From assembly GCA_021234155.1 (NCBI GenBank), contig JAJEKV010000054.1, positions 9,622,852 through 9,686,851 on the forward strand: a stretch of 64,000 bases of DNA. The letters are read 5' to 3'. Position numbers and translations under genes: made by a program. Below the pieces are notes generated by a model. It worked only from the letters and a program-made list of their open reading frames with translations, ran no database searches and had not been told where the DNA came from. Source of the DNA: Isoetes taiwanensis. Lineage: Eukaryota > Streptophyta > Lycopodiopsida > Isoetales > Isoetaceae. Shown here piece by piece: positions 21,735-31,436 of the stretch (its first letter is position 1; the number at the start of each line of letters is the position of its first letter).

Positions 21735-22561
21735 ATGGAGGACAAGGGCAAAACAGTGCTTGTGGCTGTGGATCAGAGCAAAGAAAGCTTGTATGCGTTG
21801 GAATGGGCGCTTCACAATCTTGTTCACAAGGATGATAAGATCGTTCTTTTGCATTCGCAGCCAATTCCTTATGTGTACACCATGAATCCTCCTCCCAGTA
21901 CGATCTTTCTCTTCTTGCAATTTTTAATGTAGCTTCTGTTCTTAGAATTAATTTGTTTTTGCATTTATAGGGTTTGCATATATTCTTATTAAATTTAGGC
22001 TTTGCATGTCTAATTGATCATTTTTTTCCAGTGTTTGGTTCTTCTGGAGTGCAGAATACCCCTGAGATGATAGATTCTCTCAGAAAGCATAATGAAATGA
22101 TAAGCGCAGCCCTCCTGAGTAAGGCAAAAGAACTTTGTGACGAAAGGCATGTAAGTTTCATTTGGTTGCTTTTAAGGGGTTTTATTTGGAGTTGACAAAG
22201 CCATCTTCAATCTTGACATGTGTTAGGATGTAGAGTGCACAGGAATTGATTCTATATTTATTTCTTTATAGATAAAGTCAACAGCTTTGGTGAGTGAAGG
22301 AGATCCTCGTGAAAATATTTGTAGAGCCGTTGATGAACTTCATGCTGATGTACTGGTGATGGGGAGCCATGGCTATGGAGTTATTAAAAGGTAACTGCTG
22401 TGTTTACGTTTGTGCATGATGAAGAATGAAGTACAAATCGTTTGATTGTTGCAATATTTTACAGAGCATTCCTGGGAAGTGTTAGCGACCACTGTGCACA
22501 TCATGCCAAATGCCCAGTACTCATTGTAAAGGATCATAGTACAAACGACTCCAAGCAATGA
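21735..22561 (+). CDS. universal stress protein (UspA-type), four exons
   Basis: Exons 21735-21897, 22032-22150, 22272-22390 and 22465-22561 join through GT-AG introns into a 165-residue protein; the 498 coding bases divide exactly into codons. The N-terminus reads TVLVAVDQSKESLYALEWAL, the first strand and helix of the USP fold. Exons 3-4 carry DVLVMGSHGYGVIKR and FLGSVSDHCAHHAKCPVLIV, the G-x2-G-x9-G-S ATP-binding signature of UspA-like proteins. Such small single-domain cytosolic proteins bind nucleotide and act in stress responses; a specific role is not inferable. The start at 21735 is the first ATG of the conserved region. A polyadenylation signal AATAAA lies at 22804. Confidence 0.95.
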
Positions 22562-22803
22562 GATTATACTAAACAGAATGAGATATCAATTACGCTGTAA
22601 CGCTAGGAAATGAGGTTTATCAAGCTCTTGTCAGCATTATTATTTTATATGTACAGATTTTTGTGCGAGTTTGTCAGAATAATGCTGTACAAGGCACTGG
22701 TCATGAAATCCACATGTTGGATTATGTCCATGAGTGTTGTATAGCCTGATTTATCTCTATGTTAGTGTATGTTATTTTCAAGATTTCTGGTACTAAATTC
22801 CAT

Positions 22804-22809
22804 AATAAA
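22804..22809 (+). terminator. polyadenylation signal, USP gene
   Basis: AATAAA about 240 bases after the USP stop codon. Confidence 0.5.
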
Positions 22810-23103
22810 TAAAAGAAGCTAAGAGCTATATTGTGATACAAATGTTTCTTGATCGGGTTCCTTCAATGCATGGTAGACGTGATCACAGACTTGTAGAATC
22901 CAGGTTGTGCTGTCTTAACTTCTGGTTCTTTAAACCTTTTCATTCATATCATGATCAGCAGTTTTTTTCTTTTGTTTTGCATCCAAATGCACAGTTCCAC
23001 TGTATTAAACACCTTTATTCAAGATCACAGGCAGGAATCCTACACATTAGGATTTGCGTTCTGAACAATTTGCCAGCCTAATTGGGAGCCAAAGCATGCT
23101 GCT

Positions 23104-24945
23104 TCAGAATTTCGGAGGAATTTTGTGGAATATCGGGTCTTCAATTAGAGCTGCTTTATTTCGATAAGAGATACACGACCCAAGGAAGGATCCCCAACTT
23201 GTATAATTAAGTTGGAAAGGGATTGCATGGATTAAAGCCTCTGCCTCATCCAATCTACCTGTCCTTGCCAGTGCATCAATCATGCAGTTATAATGGTCTA
23301 ATGTTGGAATAACATCATCACTTTGACACATAGAAAGAAAGTAGTAGTAACCCTCATTTAGTAGACCAGAGTGAGAAAAAGATGAAAGTACACTAGTGAA
23401 GGTAATCTGATCAGGTCTATGCCCGAACATCCTCATTTGATGCAACATCTTAAGTGCTTGATTTGATAGACCATGCCATGCATATGCTCCAACCATGGCA
23501 TTCCATGATACAACGTTCTTTTCAGGCATGCTATTGAATACCTGTTCTGCATCTGACAAACTCCCACATTTTCCATACAAATTGACAAGAGAATTAGAGA
23601 TAACAATATCTAAAGCTAATCCGGCATTCATTATCTGATTGTGAAGATCTTTTCCTTCAGCTAGAGCTCCATGGCTTGCACATGCTTCAAGAATGGTCAC
23701 AAATGCAACTTTGTCTGGCTTCATTGACTGAAGTTGCATTCGTTGAAAGAGCTGCAAGGCTTGTTGAAAATTTCCATTCTCACTACAAGCCACAATCATT
23801 GTCGTCCATGAGACAACATCTTGTTGTGGCATTTGTTGAAACAATTGCAATGCTTCGTCTAGCTGCCCTAGTTGAATATGTGCCCAGATGATAGATGTCC
23901 ATGCAATCACATGCTTATATGGCATCTTATAAAACAAATGCATGGCTTCTTGCAGACATCCCTGCTCTGCATATGCTACAATCATAGCATTCCATGAAGC
24001 CACATTACGATTAGGCATATACAGAAATATTTGAAGGGCCTCCCTTAGCTGCTTATGACCTGCATAACCCACAATCAGAGCATTCCAGGAGACAATATCT
24101 CTTTGAGGCATCTTTGCAAAGAGGTTAAGTGCATCAGTAAGCTGCCCCTTCTGCATATATGCAGAAATCATCGCAGTCCAAGAAACTACGTCTCTTTCAG
24201 GCATTTCTTCAAAATATTTTAGGGCCTCATCAACCTGCCCCTGCCTTCCATAACCAGAAATCATAGCATTCCATGAAATGGCATTCTTGTTGGGCATATG
24301 CTGAAATAAGACAAGGGCATCATGGAGTCTTCCATGCTGTGAAAGGGCCACAATTAATGCATTCCAAGAGGCAGTTGTACGCTGTGGCATTTTCTGGAAA
24401 ATATGGACAGCACCCCCCAAATGGCCTTGCTGTGCATATGCTGTAAGCATGGTAGTCCAAGACACCACATCTGGATGAGGCATTTGGTGAAATATTTTAG
24501 ATGCTTCTTTGGTCATACCATGTCTTGCGTAAGCTGCAATCATCATATTCCAGGAAAAGGAATTGCGTTTAGTCATGGCATCAAATATCTGACGTGCATT
24601 CAACAATGATTCACACTTCCCATACATTTCTATAAGAAGATTTCCAAGAAGTCTATCTGACATCAGACCATGTCGGATAATGTGGTCATGAATATTTCTG
24701 CCATATGACAGATTCTTTGTATTTCCACACAATTGTACAATGGATGCAACTCTCTTCACATCTAGCGTTTTTTGCAGGTCCATGTCCATTATAAAACCTC
24801 TAGATTTATATCCCTGCACTTCTGCGTTTTGAATTCTACGTAATTCTAAGATTTTTTCACGACAAACTGGTACGTCCACTGGGGTTGCCCACAAAGTGCT
24901 TCGCTCAGGAATCATTGTGTTATTTATATATAGCACGTTCTGCAT
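23104..24945 (-). CDS. PPR protein, PLS/SS class, intronless
   Basis: A single 613-codon frame. An N-terminal segment is followed by L- and S-type PPR units and then, from about residue 130 to 385, nine or so consecutive 31-residue SS-type repeats of the pattern VVSWTTMIxAY-Q-G-L-EAL-LF--MP-R. Longer P/L units (MKPDKVAFVTILEACASHG, then SNSLVNLYGKCGSL) follow. It stops in the first residues of an E1 domain (TSWGSFLGSC), so the E2 and DYW deaminase regions are absent. PPR proteins bind organellar RNA sequence-specifically for editing, splicing or stability. Long SS arrays and lack of introns are common in lycophyte and fern PPR families. An unusually short C-terminus suggests truncation or action in trans. 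Confidence 0.95.
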   Translation of the reverse strand: MQNVLYINNTMIPERSTLWATPVDVPVCREKILELRRIQNAEVQGYKSRGFIMDMDLQKTLDVKRVASIVQLCGNTKNLSYGRNIHDHIIRHGLMSDRLLGNLLIEMYGKCESLLNARQIFDAMTKRNSFSWNMMIAAYARHGMTKEASKIFHQMPHPDVVSWTTMLTAYAQQGHLGGAVHIFQKMPQRTTASWNALIVALSQHGRLHDALVLFQHMPNKNAISWNAMISGYGRQGQVDEALKYFEEMPERDVVSWTAMISAYMQKGQLTDALNLFAKMPQRDIVSWNALIVGYAGHKQLREALQIFLYMPNRNVASWNAMIVAYAEQGCLQEAMHLFYKMPYKHVIAWTSIIWAHIQLGQLDEALQLFQQMPQQDVVSWTTMIVACSENGNFQQALQLFQRMQLQSMKPDKVAFVTILEACASHGALAEGKDLHNQIMNAGLALDIVISNSLVNLYGKCGSLSDAEQVFNSMPEKNVVSWNAMVGAYAWHGLSNQALKMLHQMRMFGHRPDQITFTSVLSSFSHSGLLNEGYYYFLSMCQSDDVIPTLDHYNCMIDALARTGRLDEAEALIHAIPFQLNYTSWGSFLGSCISYRNKAALIEDPIFHKIPPKF

Positions 24946-25639
24946 CTCTACAAACTAAGTGTGTATAGACTTAGATCAAGATACTTACACTTTTTATCGA
25001 ATATATTCTCTGGCTCACTTTCGTCCTGCATCTTCAGGCCTGGATGCCATGAACTTGTCTGTATGCTGCTGATTCCATCAGCATTCCAGTCATTTCTTTT
25101 CGGAAGTTCCAGTCTACCTCCAAGAATCCCAAGTTGTGTTTTGTTGTGGCATACGTAAAAAATGCTGCTTCTTCTTCTTCTTTGTTCTTTTCTGCACATC
25201 GCTTTGTGATTTTTCTGCACCACAAAATGGACTTTCCACTCATCGCAACAAACAAGCTCCTGATTCTAACAGAACCCGTCAAACAAAATTCAAGGGAAAA
25301 TTCCAAATGTACCCTTCAAGTTTGTAAATATTCTAAAATATACCTCCCACAAACATAGTATTTGGATCAAATGGCAATAACATTTTTGTTTGCCATCAAA
25401 TAAAAGAGTATCTTCATGAAACTTATAGACGAGAGTGAGATCTATCCAATAGCAGTAGAATCATCTAAAGCAGAATTGAGGAATCTTCAAGTTATAGCGT
25501 TTTGAAAAAGTGACAAAAGCAACGTTGATTACTTTGCATAGCAATGGTTCTGTAATTTTTGTAAAATCCAAAATAATAAATATAGTGCAATAAGTGATGA
25601 AACATATGAACTTGCTCATGATACTTATAGCAATCCGTT
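24946..25639. other. intergenic, PPR gene 5' flank
   Basis: Open frames 25034-25306 and 24948-25223 (minus) overlap in different frames and have no family signature. I see no other feature. Confidence 0.4.
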
Positions 25640-25738
25640 TCAAGAGTTCCATAATGGCTTAAGAGTTAGATCTGAAGCTTGCTGAATTATGCCTTTTGGT
25701 AAAGGCTCACCATCACAGACATGCTTATCTCTGCTAGC
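25640..25738 (-). pseudogene. probable terminal exon fragment related to 30.1 kb
   Basis: A minus-strand stretch preceded by a good acceptor (TTTCCTAG) reads 32 codons to a stop and contains CDGEPLPKGIIQQASD. A related peptide, HDGDPLPKGIISSA, is encoded near 30070 on the same strand. I do not recognise the family; no upstream exon was found. Confidence 0.4.
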
Positions 25739-26465
25739 CTAGGAAATTCAAGGATATATTAGAATACTAGTAATGGTGCCCAGCGTTGCTGGGCATAAGT
25801 TTGGCCTGAGAATGTTTTGGCCGCAATTAGAAGAGCTTGCAGTAATAATCCAACTTGTATAACTTACTATTATAATAAAAACTTTTGACAGCTTTAACAA
25901 CGTTTTAAAAGCATGTTAGATAGTGATGCATCCGTATCTTTTGAGCTTGGAGTGGTGCTTGTTCATAGCAAGTCTGAGGGAGGAAATTGTTAAGCTGAGC
26001 ATGTTTTGAGGTAAGACTATAGTCAAAGTCTATATTATAGTCAATCTTTAACTCTTTGCGAGGCTGGACATAAGATGGCACATTGTAAATGATGAATTTA
26101 AGTCATCATCCTCGGTATACATTCAGATCATACCTACCTGCTCAAAATGTTGTAGTGACACACTAATGTTAAAATATAATATGTGAATATTACGGGATTG
26201 CAAGATGAACACTAATAATGTCACTCTAGCAAAATTTAACATCATCTTACATTTGGATATTATAGTCCAAAAACTTTTCTACCCTTAAGCAAAGTTGAAA
26301 ACCTGTTAACGATAGAACCAAGTCACTCTTCCATGCCATTGTCTCATGTTTTGTAATAGCATATGTCTAAATGCTCGAAAGTTCACACTTGATAATATCA
26401 TGCATTTGAACTACATTCTAGGTGATTTGTTGTGTGTAAAGCAATGTACCTTCTATTGTATTAAC

Positions 26466-26701
26466 ACAATTATAAAATCCACTACAACAAATTCACACAT
26501 ACAACAATTTCAATTAATTGTAATCTTGGTGCCTTGTTCCAATATTTTGCAACTGGCATTCTACTCTAAAGAAACATGTGCCCACAATTATAAAATCCAC
26601 TACCACAAATTCACACATGCAACAATTTGAATTAATTGTAATCTTGGCACCTTGTTCCAATATTTCACAGCTGGCATTCTACTCTATGGAAACGTGTCCC
26701 C
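26466..26701. repeat. 118-base tandem duplication
   Basis: Units 26466-26583 and 26584-26701 both begin ACAATTATAAAATCCACTAC and differ at scattered positions. They are noncoding. Confidence 0.9.
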
Positions 26702-28489
26702 AGCAACAAATTTTGCTTAAGTAGGAATATCAACAAAAAGTAGGAACATCAAGTTCAAAATTACACTTGCTATATTACCATTGGGCAATGGTAGTAAGTT
26801 GATGTTTCCATAATTGTGAGAGAAAACATTGTGAGAGAAAACATTGTGTATCATATATGTCTATGTGAGATGGTGTTAAAAGTACTTTTCATCCAAGAAC
26901 CTAAGAATCTAGGGCATAACTCTACATGTGCATTTAACAACAACATAGATGGTAATGCTAATAGTTTGGCTCTTATATATTTGCAGTATAGACATTTTGA
27001 ATTAGATATCTTGACACGTATACCACCTAACATGGTTGGCATCCACATAAAACTATGATTATTAGTAGACCACAATTTTGTTTGGAATTACAGAGTTTTG
27101 TTAACGGTAACGCTGCGTAGCAATATATTTACCTTTATTAGCTCAAGTTCCTTACTTGTCCACCATTGCGTAGTAACCTGAGTAAATTATAAGGATCTCA
27201 AAAAATAGGATACACACTTCTTCAAAGGCAAATGGCGTTATCAAAAATTCGCAGTCCTACTAATGGTGTTGTTGCTGCTATTACGCTGCAACCTTTGTTG
27301 CAGCTGTTTGTTCTGCAAATCAACAAAATACACAATAAATTGGTACATATATAGAATGATAAAGACAAACATATCAGACACAACATATAGCATTGACATT
27401 ATAAATAGTTTAGCAAAACATTGTAAAATATCATACTTTGGCATTACAAATATAAGAGCAAATGAAATGTTAGTCTCCAAACAATCCTAATAATCAATGT
27501 CTCCTAAAGATTGAAAGTAAAACCGTGAAAATGAAGACAACGCACAGGCCAAAGCCAAATACCCACAGATATGAAAGCTTGATGCTGCCATAAACCTTGC
27601 CATAGGTGAATGCGGAGAATCTCAACACCTGAAGTACATAGTATTGGAAATAACTCTTAACTCATTCCCTTCTTATCTCCTGCTCCATCTACAACTCCAT
27701 CTACAACTCCATCTACAACTGTGGTAGCATCCTTAGACATGGTGCAAGTGACTCAAGATTAACCCTAGCTCACAACATTTTAGAAATATATGCATTTTTT
27801 CTATTGTCCTTGCTTGACTAACCTCCAGCTTTAATCCAATACCATTTTCAATGACAGAAGTTGACTAATCTATATTCTGTAGCTATAACATGACTAACAT
27901 GCATTTGTTAGCTTCAACATGTAGCCAGTGTACACAGATGCCCTTCTGTTGAATTTGTCTCCATTCTATGATGGAGCTCAAAGCCAGATTGCTCCTGAAT
28001 TCGAAATCCAGAAGCGTCATTGCTAGAATGCATGCGCCATTCATAGAACAATCAATATGCAATAATACCTCAGAATAGTCTGTTTCTGTTTCAAACTACT
28101 TACAGTGTTGGGCTGGTCGAGGATGTAACTGGTATTTGGGCCTCATACACATAGTGGGATGTCATACACTCGATAATCCGCCTTGCAGCATGGCAGTAAA
28201 TGTGCACTTAAACAACATCTTGAAAATGCATCCTTGGATACTCAAGCTTTGAGCTTTTTCTTATTTGGTCTAACAAACATCTTCTTCTTCTGGCATTTAA
28301 CAGAAGAATAGTCATGGGTTTTGCCCTTCTAAAGCATTAACTTTGGGCATATGTGATTGTATAACTGTCATAAAGTCATAGTAAAAGCATAACGTATTCA
28401 CTTGCCCAATTGCTGGGCATCCTGTCTCTCCTCTCACATTGCAGCGGTAGCAGGGAATAAATTACTAATCACATATTTCTTATTAGCCA

Positions 28490-29060
28490 GAATTACTTTA
28501 GCTAAACTTGCTCGATATTAATCCCAAAACTTTCTATGCTTTGGCTAAACTGTACACATTTTTCCTCTCACACTTTCTAGCATTTAGCTAAACTAACCCA
28601 AACATCATCCCAAAAATTTCTATGGTGTGACCGATAGAAAATATTAGGCCAAATTACTATACTTTTTTTTTTCAATATATTCCACTTATTTTAGTCATTT
28701 TCTTTGTGAAAACAGTTTAAAATAACGCTAACTACCAAAGTCTAGGACTCAAATTAATTCATAATGCTAGAAACTAAACTACTAATCATATATTTCATAT
28801 AAACTAGAATGATGTTAGCTAAACTAGCCCGAAATTCATTTTAAAAGTTTCTATGGCTTAGCTAAACAATACAAAATTTCACTCTCTTACTTTCTAGCGT
28901 TTGGCTAAAGAGCTCCAGGGTTGGTGCAGTCCCGAAAAAAGTTAAGCTAAAATTATTACTTTTTTCCAATTTTTTCCATTTACTTTAGCCAATTTTTTTT
29001 GAAAATGTGCTAGAAAATCGCCAAATAGCTAAGTTTAGCCCTTAAATTATTCCATGAGCG
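28490..29060. repeat. degenerate direct-repeat cluster rich in GCTAAACT
   Basis: A module of TTAGCTAAACT, then AAACTTTCTATG or AAAGTTTCTATGGC, then TCACACTTTCTAGC recurs two or three times (about 28495-28640 and 28812-28925). Inverted GCTAAGTTTAGCCC sequence lies near 29028. It may be an old miniature element cluster. Confidence 0.5.
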
Positions 29061-29689
29061 GTAGTAGCATCTGGAAAACATGTAAACATGAGAAAACCAT
29101 AAGCATCATATGGCTAAAAGACGAATTCACATATGGTATTGGTTATCTGGGATGTTGTGATCCGCTAATTTCTTTCTGGCCATATTTTCTCCATCTATAT
29201 CCATCATGAAAGTTAGATTCCGTCTCTTGTTATGAATTTCTGGATTTTCTGTAAAACATTGAAGAATTACATTACTTTTAGCACGACCATTTCAATGGGA
29301 TGCTTACAAATTTGCAAATGTTTGCAGACAATTGCATGTGCAAATGGGGAGTGCTGTCTGAAAATGCAGAGAGCTTATTTAAATGTTGATGTCGTCAACA
29401 CCATTTTTCCATAGCTCCATTGTTCTTTTGCTCATTTGTTCTGTGATCAATTGAAAGATCAGCTTGCCTTTCTAGCTCATTTAGAATTTTTGGTAGAACC
29501 CATCCATAACCAATCAAAACCCTTCCAATCCAAGGTATCTGCAGTGATCATGGCATTTGGGATTATAGACTTTGTAATCGAACTAAAGCTCCATCATCAC
29601 ATTGGCTTCGCAACAGAACCTGGCAATGCCGCGTATGGCACCGCAAGATAAGGCATAGCCATTTTAGGCATGAGGCGACTCCATATATT

Positions 29690-30248
29690 TGTGTCCAGAC
29701 TATTTTTTCACGATGGAATATATCATATCTTCGCGAGCTGCACTATAATAGCTGGAAGTCCATTTGTATCTGCTCCAATCCCTATTATAAAAGAGGTTGG
29801 GCACAAAAACCCTTTGCACAAAATGCAAATCCTTCAAATGAAACCTCACAGTATCTTCCCAAGGACCTTCGTGTAGATCTCCATGGACCTGGTGCAACGG
29901 AAGACGATAAAGTCAAGAAAGAAGAAGAGAGAGGGAATTTTGCAGTAGAAATCGTGGTCGTCCATATTTTAGGGCAAAATTCTAGACCATCAGATTTAGG
30001 GCGACATACACAACGAACATACAATATAATTTTATAATATAGGATATATCCTGCAAACAAGCAGAAGAGATTATGCCTTTTGGTAAAGGATCACCATCAT
30101 GCATGCAGAAGGTAGGAGCAGAACCAACAAGATACTCTGGCAAATATTGGAACCCTAAATTTATAACGGACCCATTTGCCTTTGGGATTTGCACAAACCG
30201 TGCCTGCTCCTGGGTGCCCTCTTGCTGCCATGACTTTTTGCTCCCCAT
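29690..30248 (-). CDS. unrecognised spliced gene fragment
   Basis: Two minus-strand open stretches look coding. One is 30248-30060, beginning MGSKKSWQQEGTQEQARF and containing YLPEYLVGSAPTF and HDGDPLPKGII. The other is 29880-29700, after an acceptor-like CCAG near 29891, with VHGDLHEGPWEDTVRFHL and then RDWSRYKW. They are in different frames and need an intron of about 180 bases, whose donor I could not place. The product is unknown. The shared peptide with 25640-25738 suggests a local duplicate family. It could also be a pseudogene. Confidence 0.35.
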
Positions 30249-30404
30249 ATAGAATGGGGTCCTACCATCCTTGCCTTAATATGGCATTAGAAAAGGGCTT
30301 CTATTATAAACCTTCAGATTAAAAAGTCTTAGTCAATCTTGGCCATTGAGATGGGTAAGGGAGCAAAAACCATTAAGAATGTGGAACTAAAACATAAAAA
30401 TACA

Positions 30405-30530
30405 ATGCGCACTCTAGATGTACTGATCAATATATCTCATGGAATATGCCCTCAAAATCATGTGAAAACCATAAAACACGTATAATAAGACAAAAGAAAT
30501 CCCCTGTTATTATGCTCGATATTCAACTTT
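30405..30530. repeat. dispersed repeat, second copy
   Basis: Contains GCACTCTAGATGTACTGAT, then TCTCATGGAATA, then CCCCTGTTAT, in the same order as about 12805-12925. The two copies are diverged. Confidence 0.6.
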
Positions 30531-30616
30531 GCGTTTAAAGGATGGATTTTAGTAGAGAAAACAACGCTTTATAAGAATGTGGGGCGAGTATACCATTCTC
30601 TAAAGTAGAAAATTTA

Positions 30617-30737
30617 AGAATGAGAATGAGAATGAGAATGAGAATGAGAATGAGAATGAGAATGAGAATGAGAATGAGAATGAGAATGAGAATGAGAATG
30701 AGAATGAGAATGAGAATGAGAATGAGAATGAGAATGA
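30617..30737. repeat. (GAGAAT)n microsatellite, LINE 3' tail
   Basis: About 20 uninterrupted copies of a six-base unit. On the LINE strand it reads (ATTCTC)n directly after the 3' untranslated region. A short ATTCT run occupies the same place in the copy at 20655. Confidence 0.95.
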
Positions 30738-30810
30738 TTTTTTATCGTCCACTAAGGCCAATCGGCCTATGGGACCCATAAGGAGCGCAACAAACTCATT
30801 ACTGTCCGGG

Positions 30811-31167
30811 TTAAAAAACCCCCGCCCCGAAGGGTTTTCGAGGGAAAAACCGTAGCAGTAATAAGAATGCTGTCAAACTGTACATGTATACATCAATGTA
30901 TATATACATGTCAAGTGTGTGCCCGAGGACATAGCTGAGATCTCGCATGCCCATAACCTCATGAAGGTATGATCCCAGCACCCGTACGGATGCGGTGCTC
31001 AATGTCATATGTAACGGCTGGCCAGGCCTGACCAACTCAGCATAGCGCGTCCGAATTTGATCATATGCTGGGCAACTTTGAAGAGTATGAGATTCATCCT
31101 CAATGACTCCCATTTGGCAGCATTGACAGAGCATGTCCTGACGTGGCTCACCAATCCATCTGCCCGT
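30811..31167 (-). pseudogene. LINE ORF2 C-terminal part with zinc knuckle
   Basis: Reads TGRWIGEPRQDMLCQCCQM, then the knuckle histidine in EDESH and the last cysteine in LQSC. The preceding codons (RIKTG) lie at 39124-39140, beyond the DNA transposon. The frame ends in the 3' untranslated region. Confidence 0.85.
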
Positions 31168-31190
31168 GGGTAAAAGTATGCTGGTGGGTA
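31168..31190 (+). repeat. left terminal inverted repeat
   Basis: Begins GGGTAAAAGTATGCTGGTGG. It pairs with 39101-39123 with one mismatch at the fourth base. Confidence 0.95.
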
Positions 31191-31436
31191 TCAAAAGCAT
31201 GTGTCCGAACGCATGCTTATAGCAGGGTTTTAGCCCGCTTAAAGCACCCTTGCTTTTGCTTAATTTGGGTGCTGGTGGGCGTAACTACCCGTCATTTTTT
31301 TGACGCCCTTCATGTACTCGCACATCCACCTCACCAACGAACCGTTAGGAAAATGATTTGTGGGATTTTGGCTGGATTTTCGCGCGAGTGGTAGTACGTT
31401 GCAAATTCGATCGAACCCAGAACTTCTTCGATCTCA

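Larger units (their letters stand above)
25739..29690. other. long noncoding interval with local repeats
   Basis: No convincing gene. It includes a 118-base tandem duplication (26466-26701), a doubled GTGAGAGAAAACATT unit near 26816-26848, three copies of a 12-base unit CTCCATCTACAA (27683-27720), and a cluster of GCTAAACT-rich repeats (28490-29060). Confidence 0.5.

Noticed and set aside
30617-30737. GAGAAT repeat as a CRISPR-like or telomeric array
   Set aside because: There are no spacers, and the unit is not a telomere repeat. Its position fits a LINE tail.
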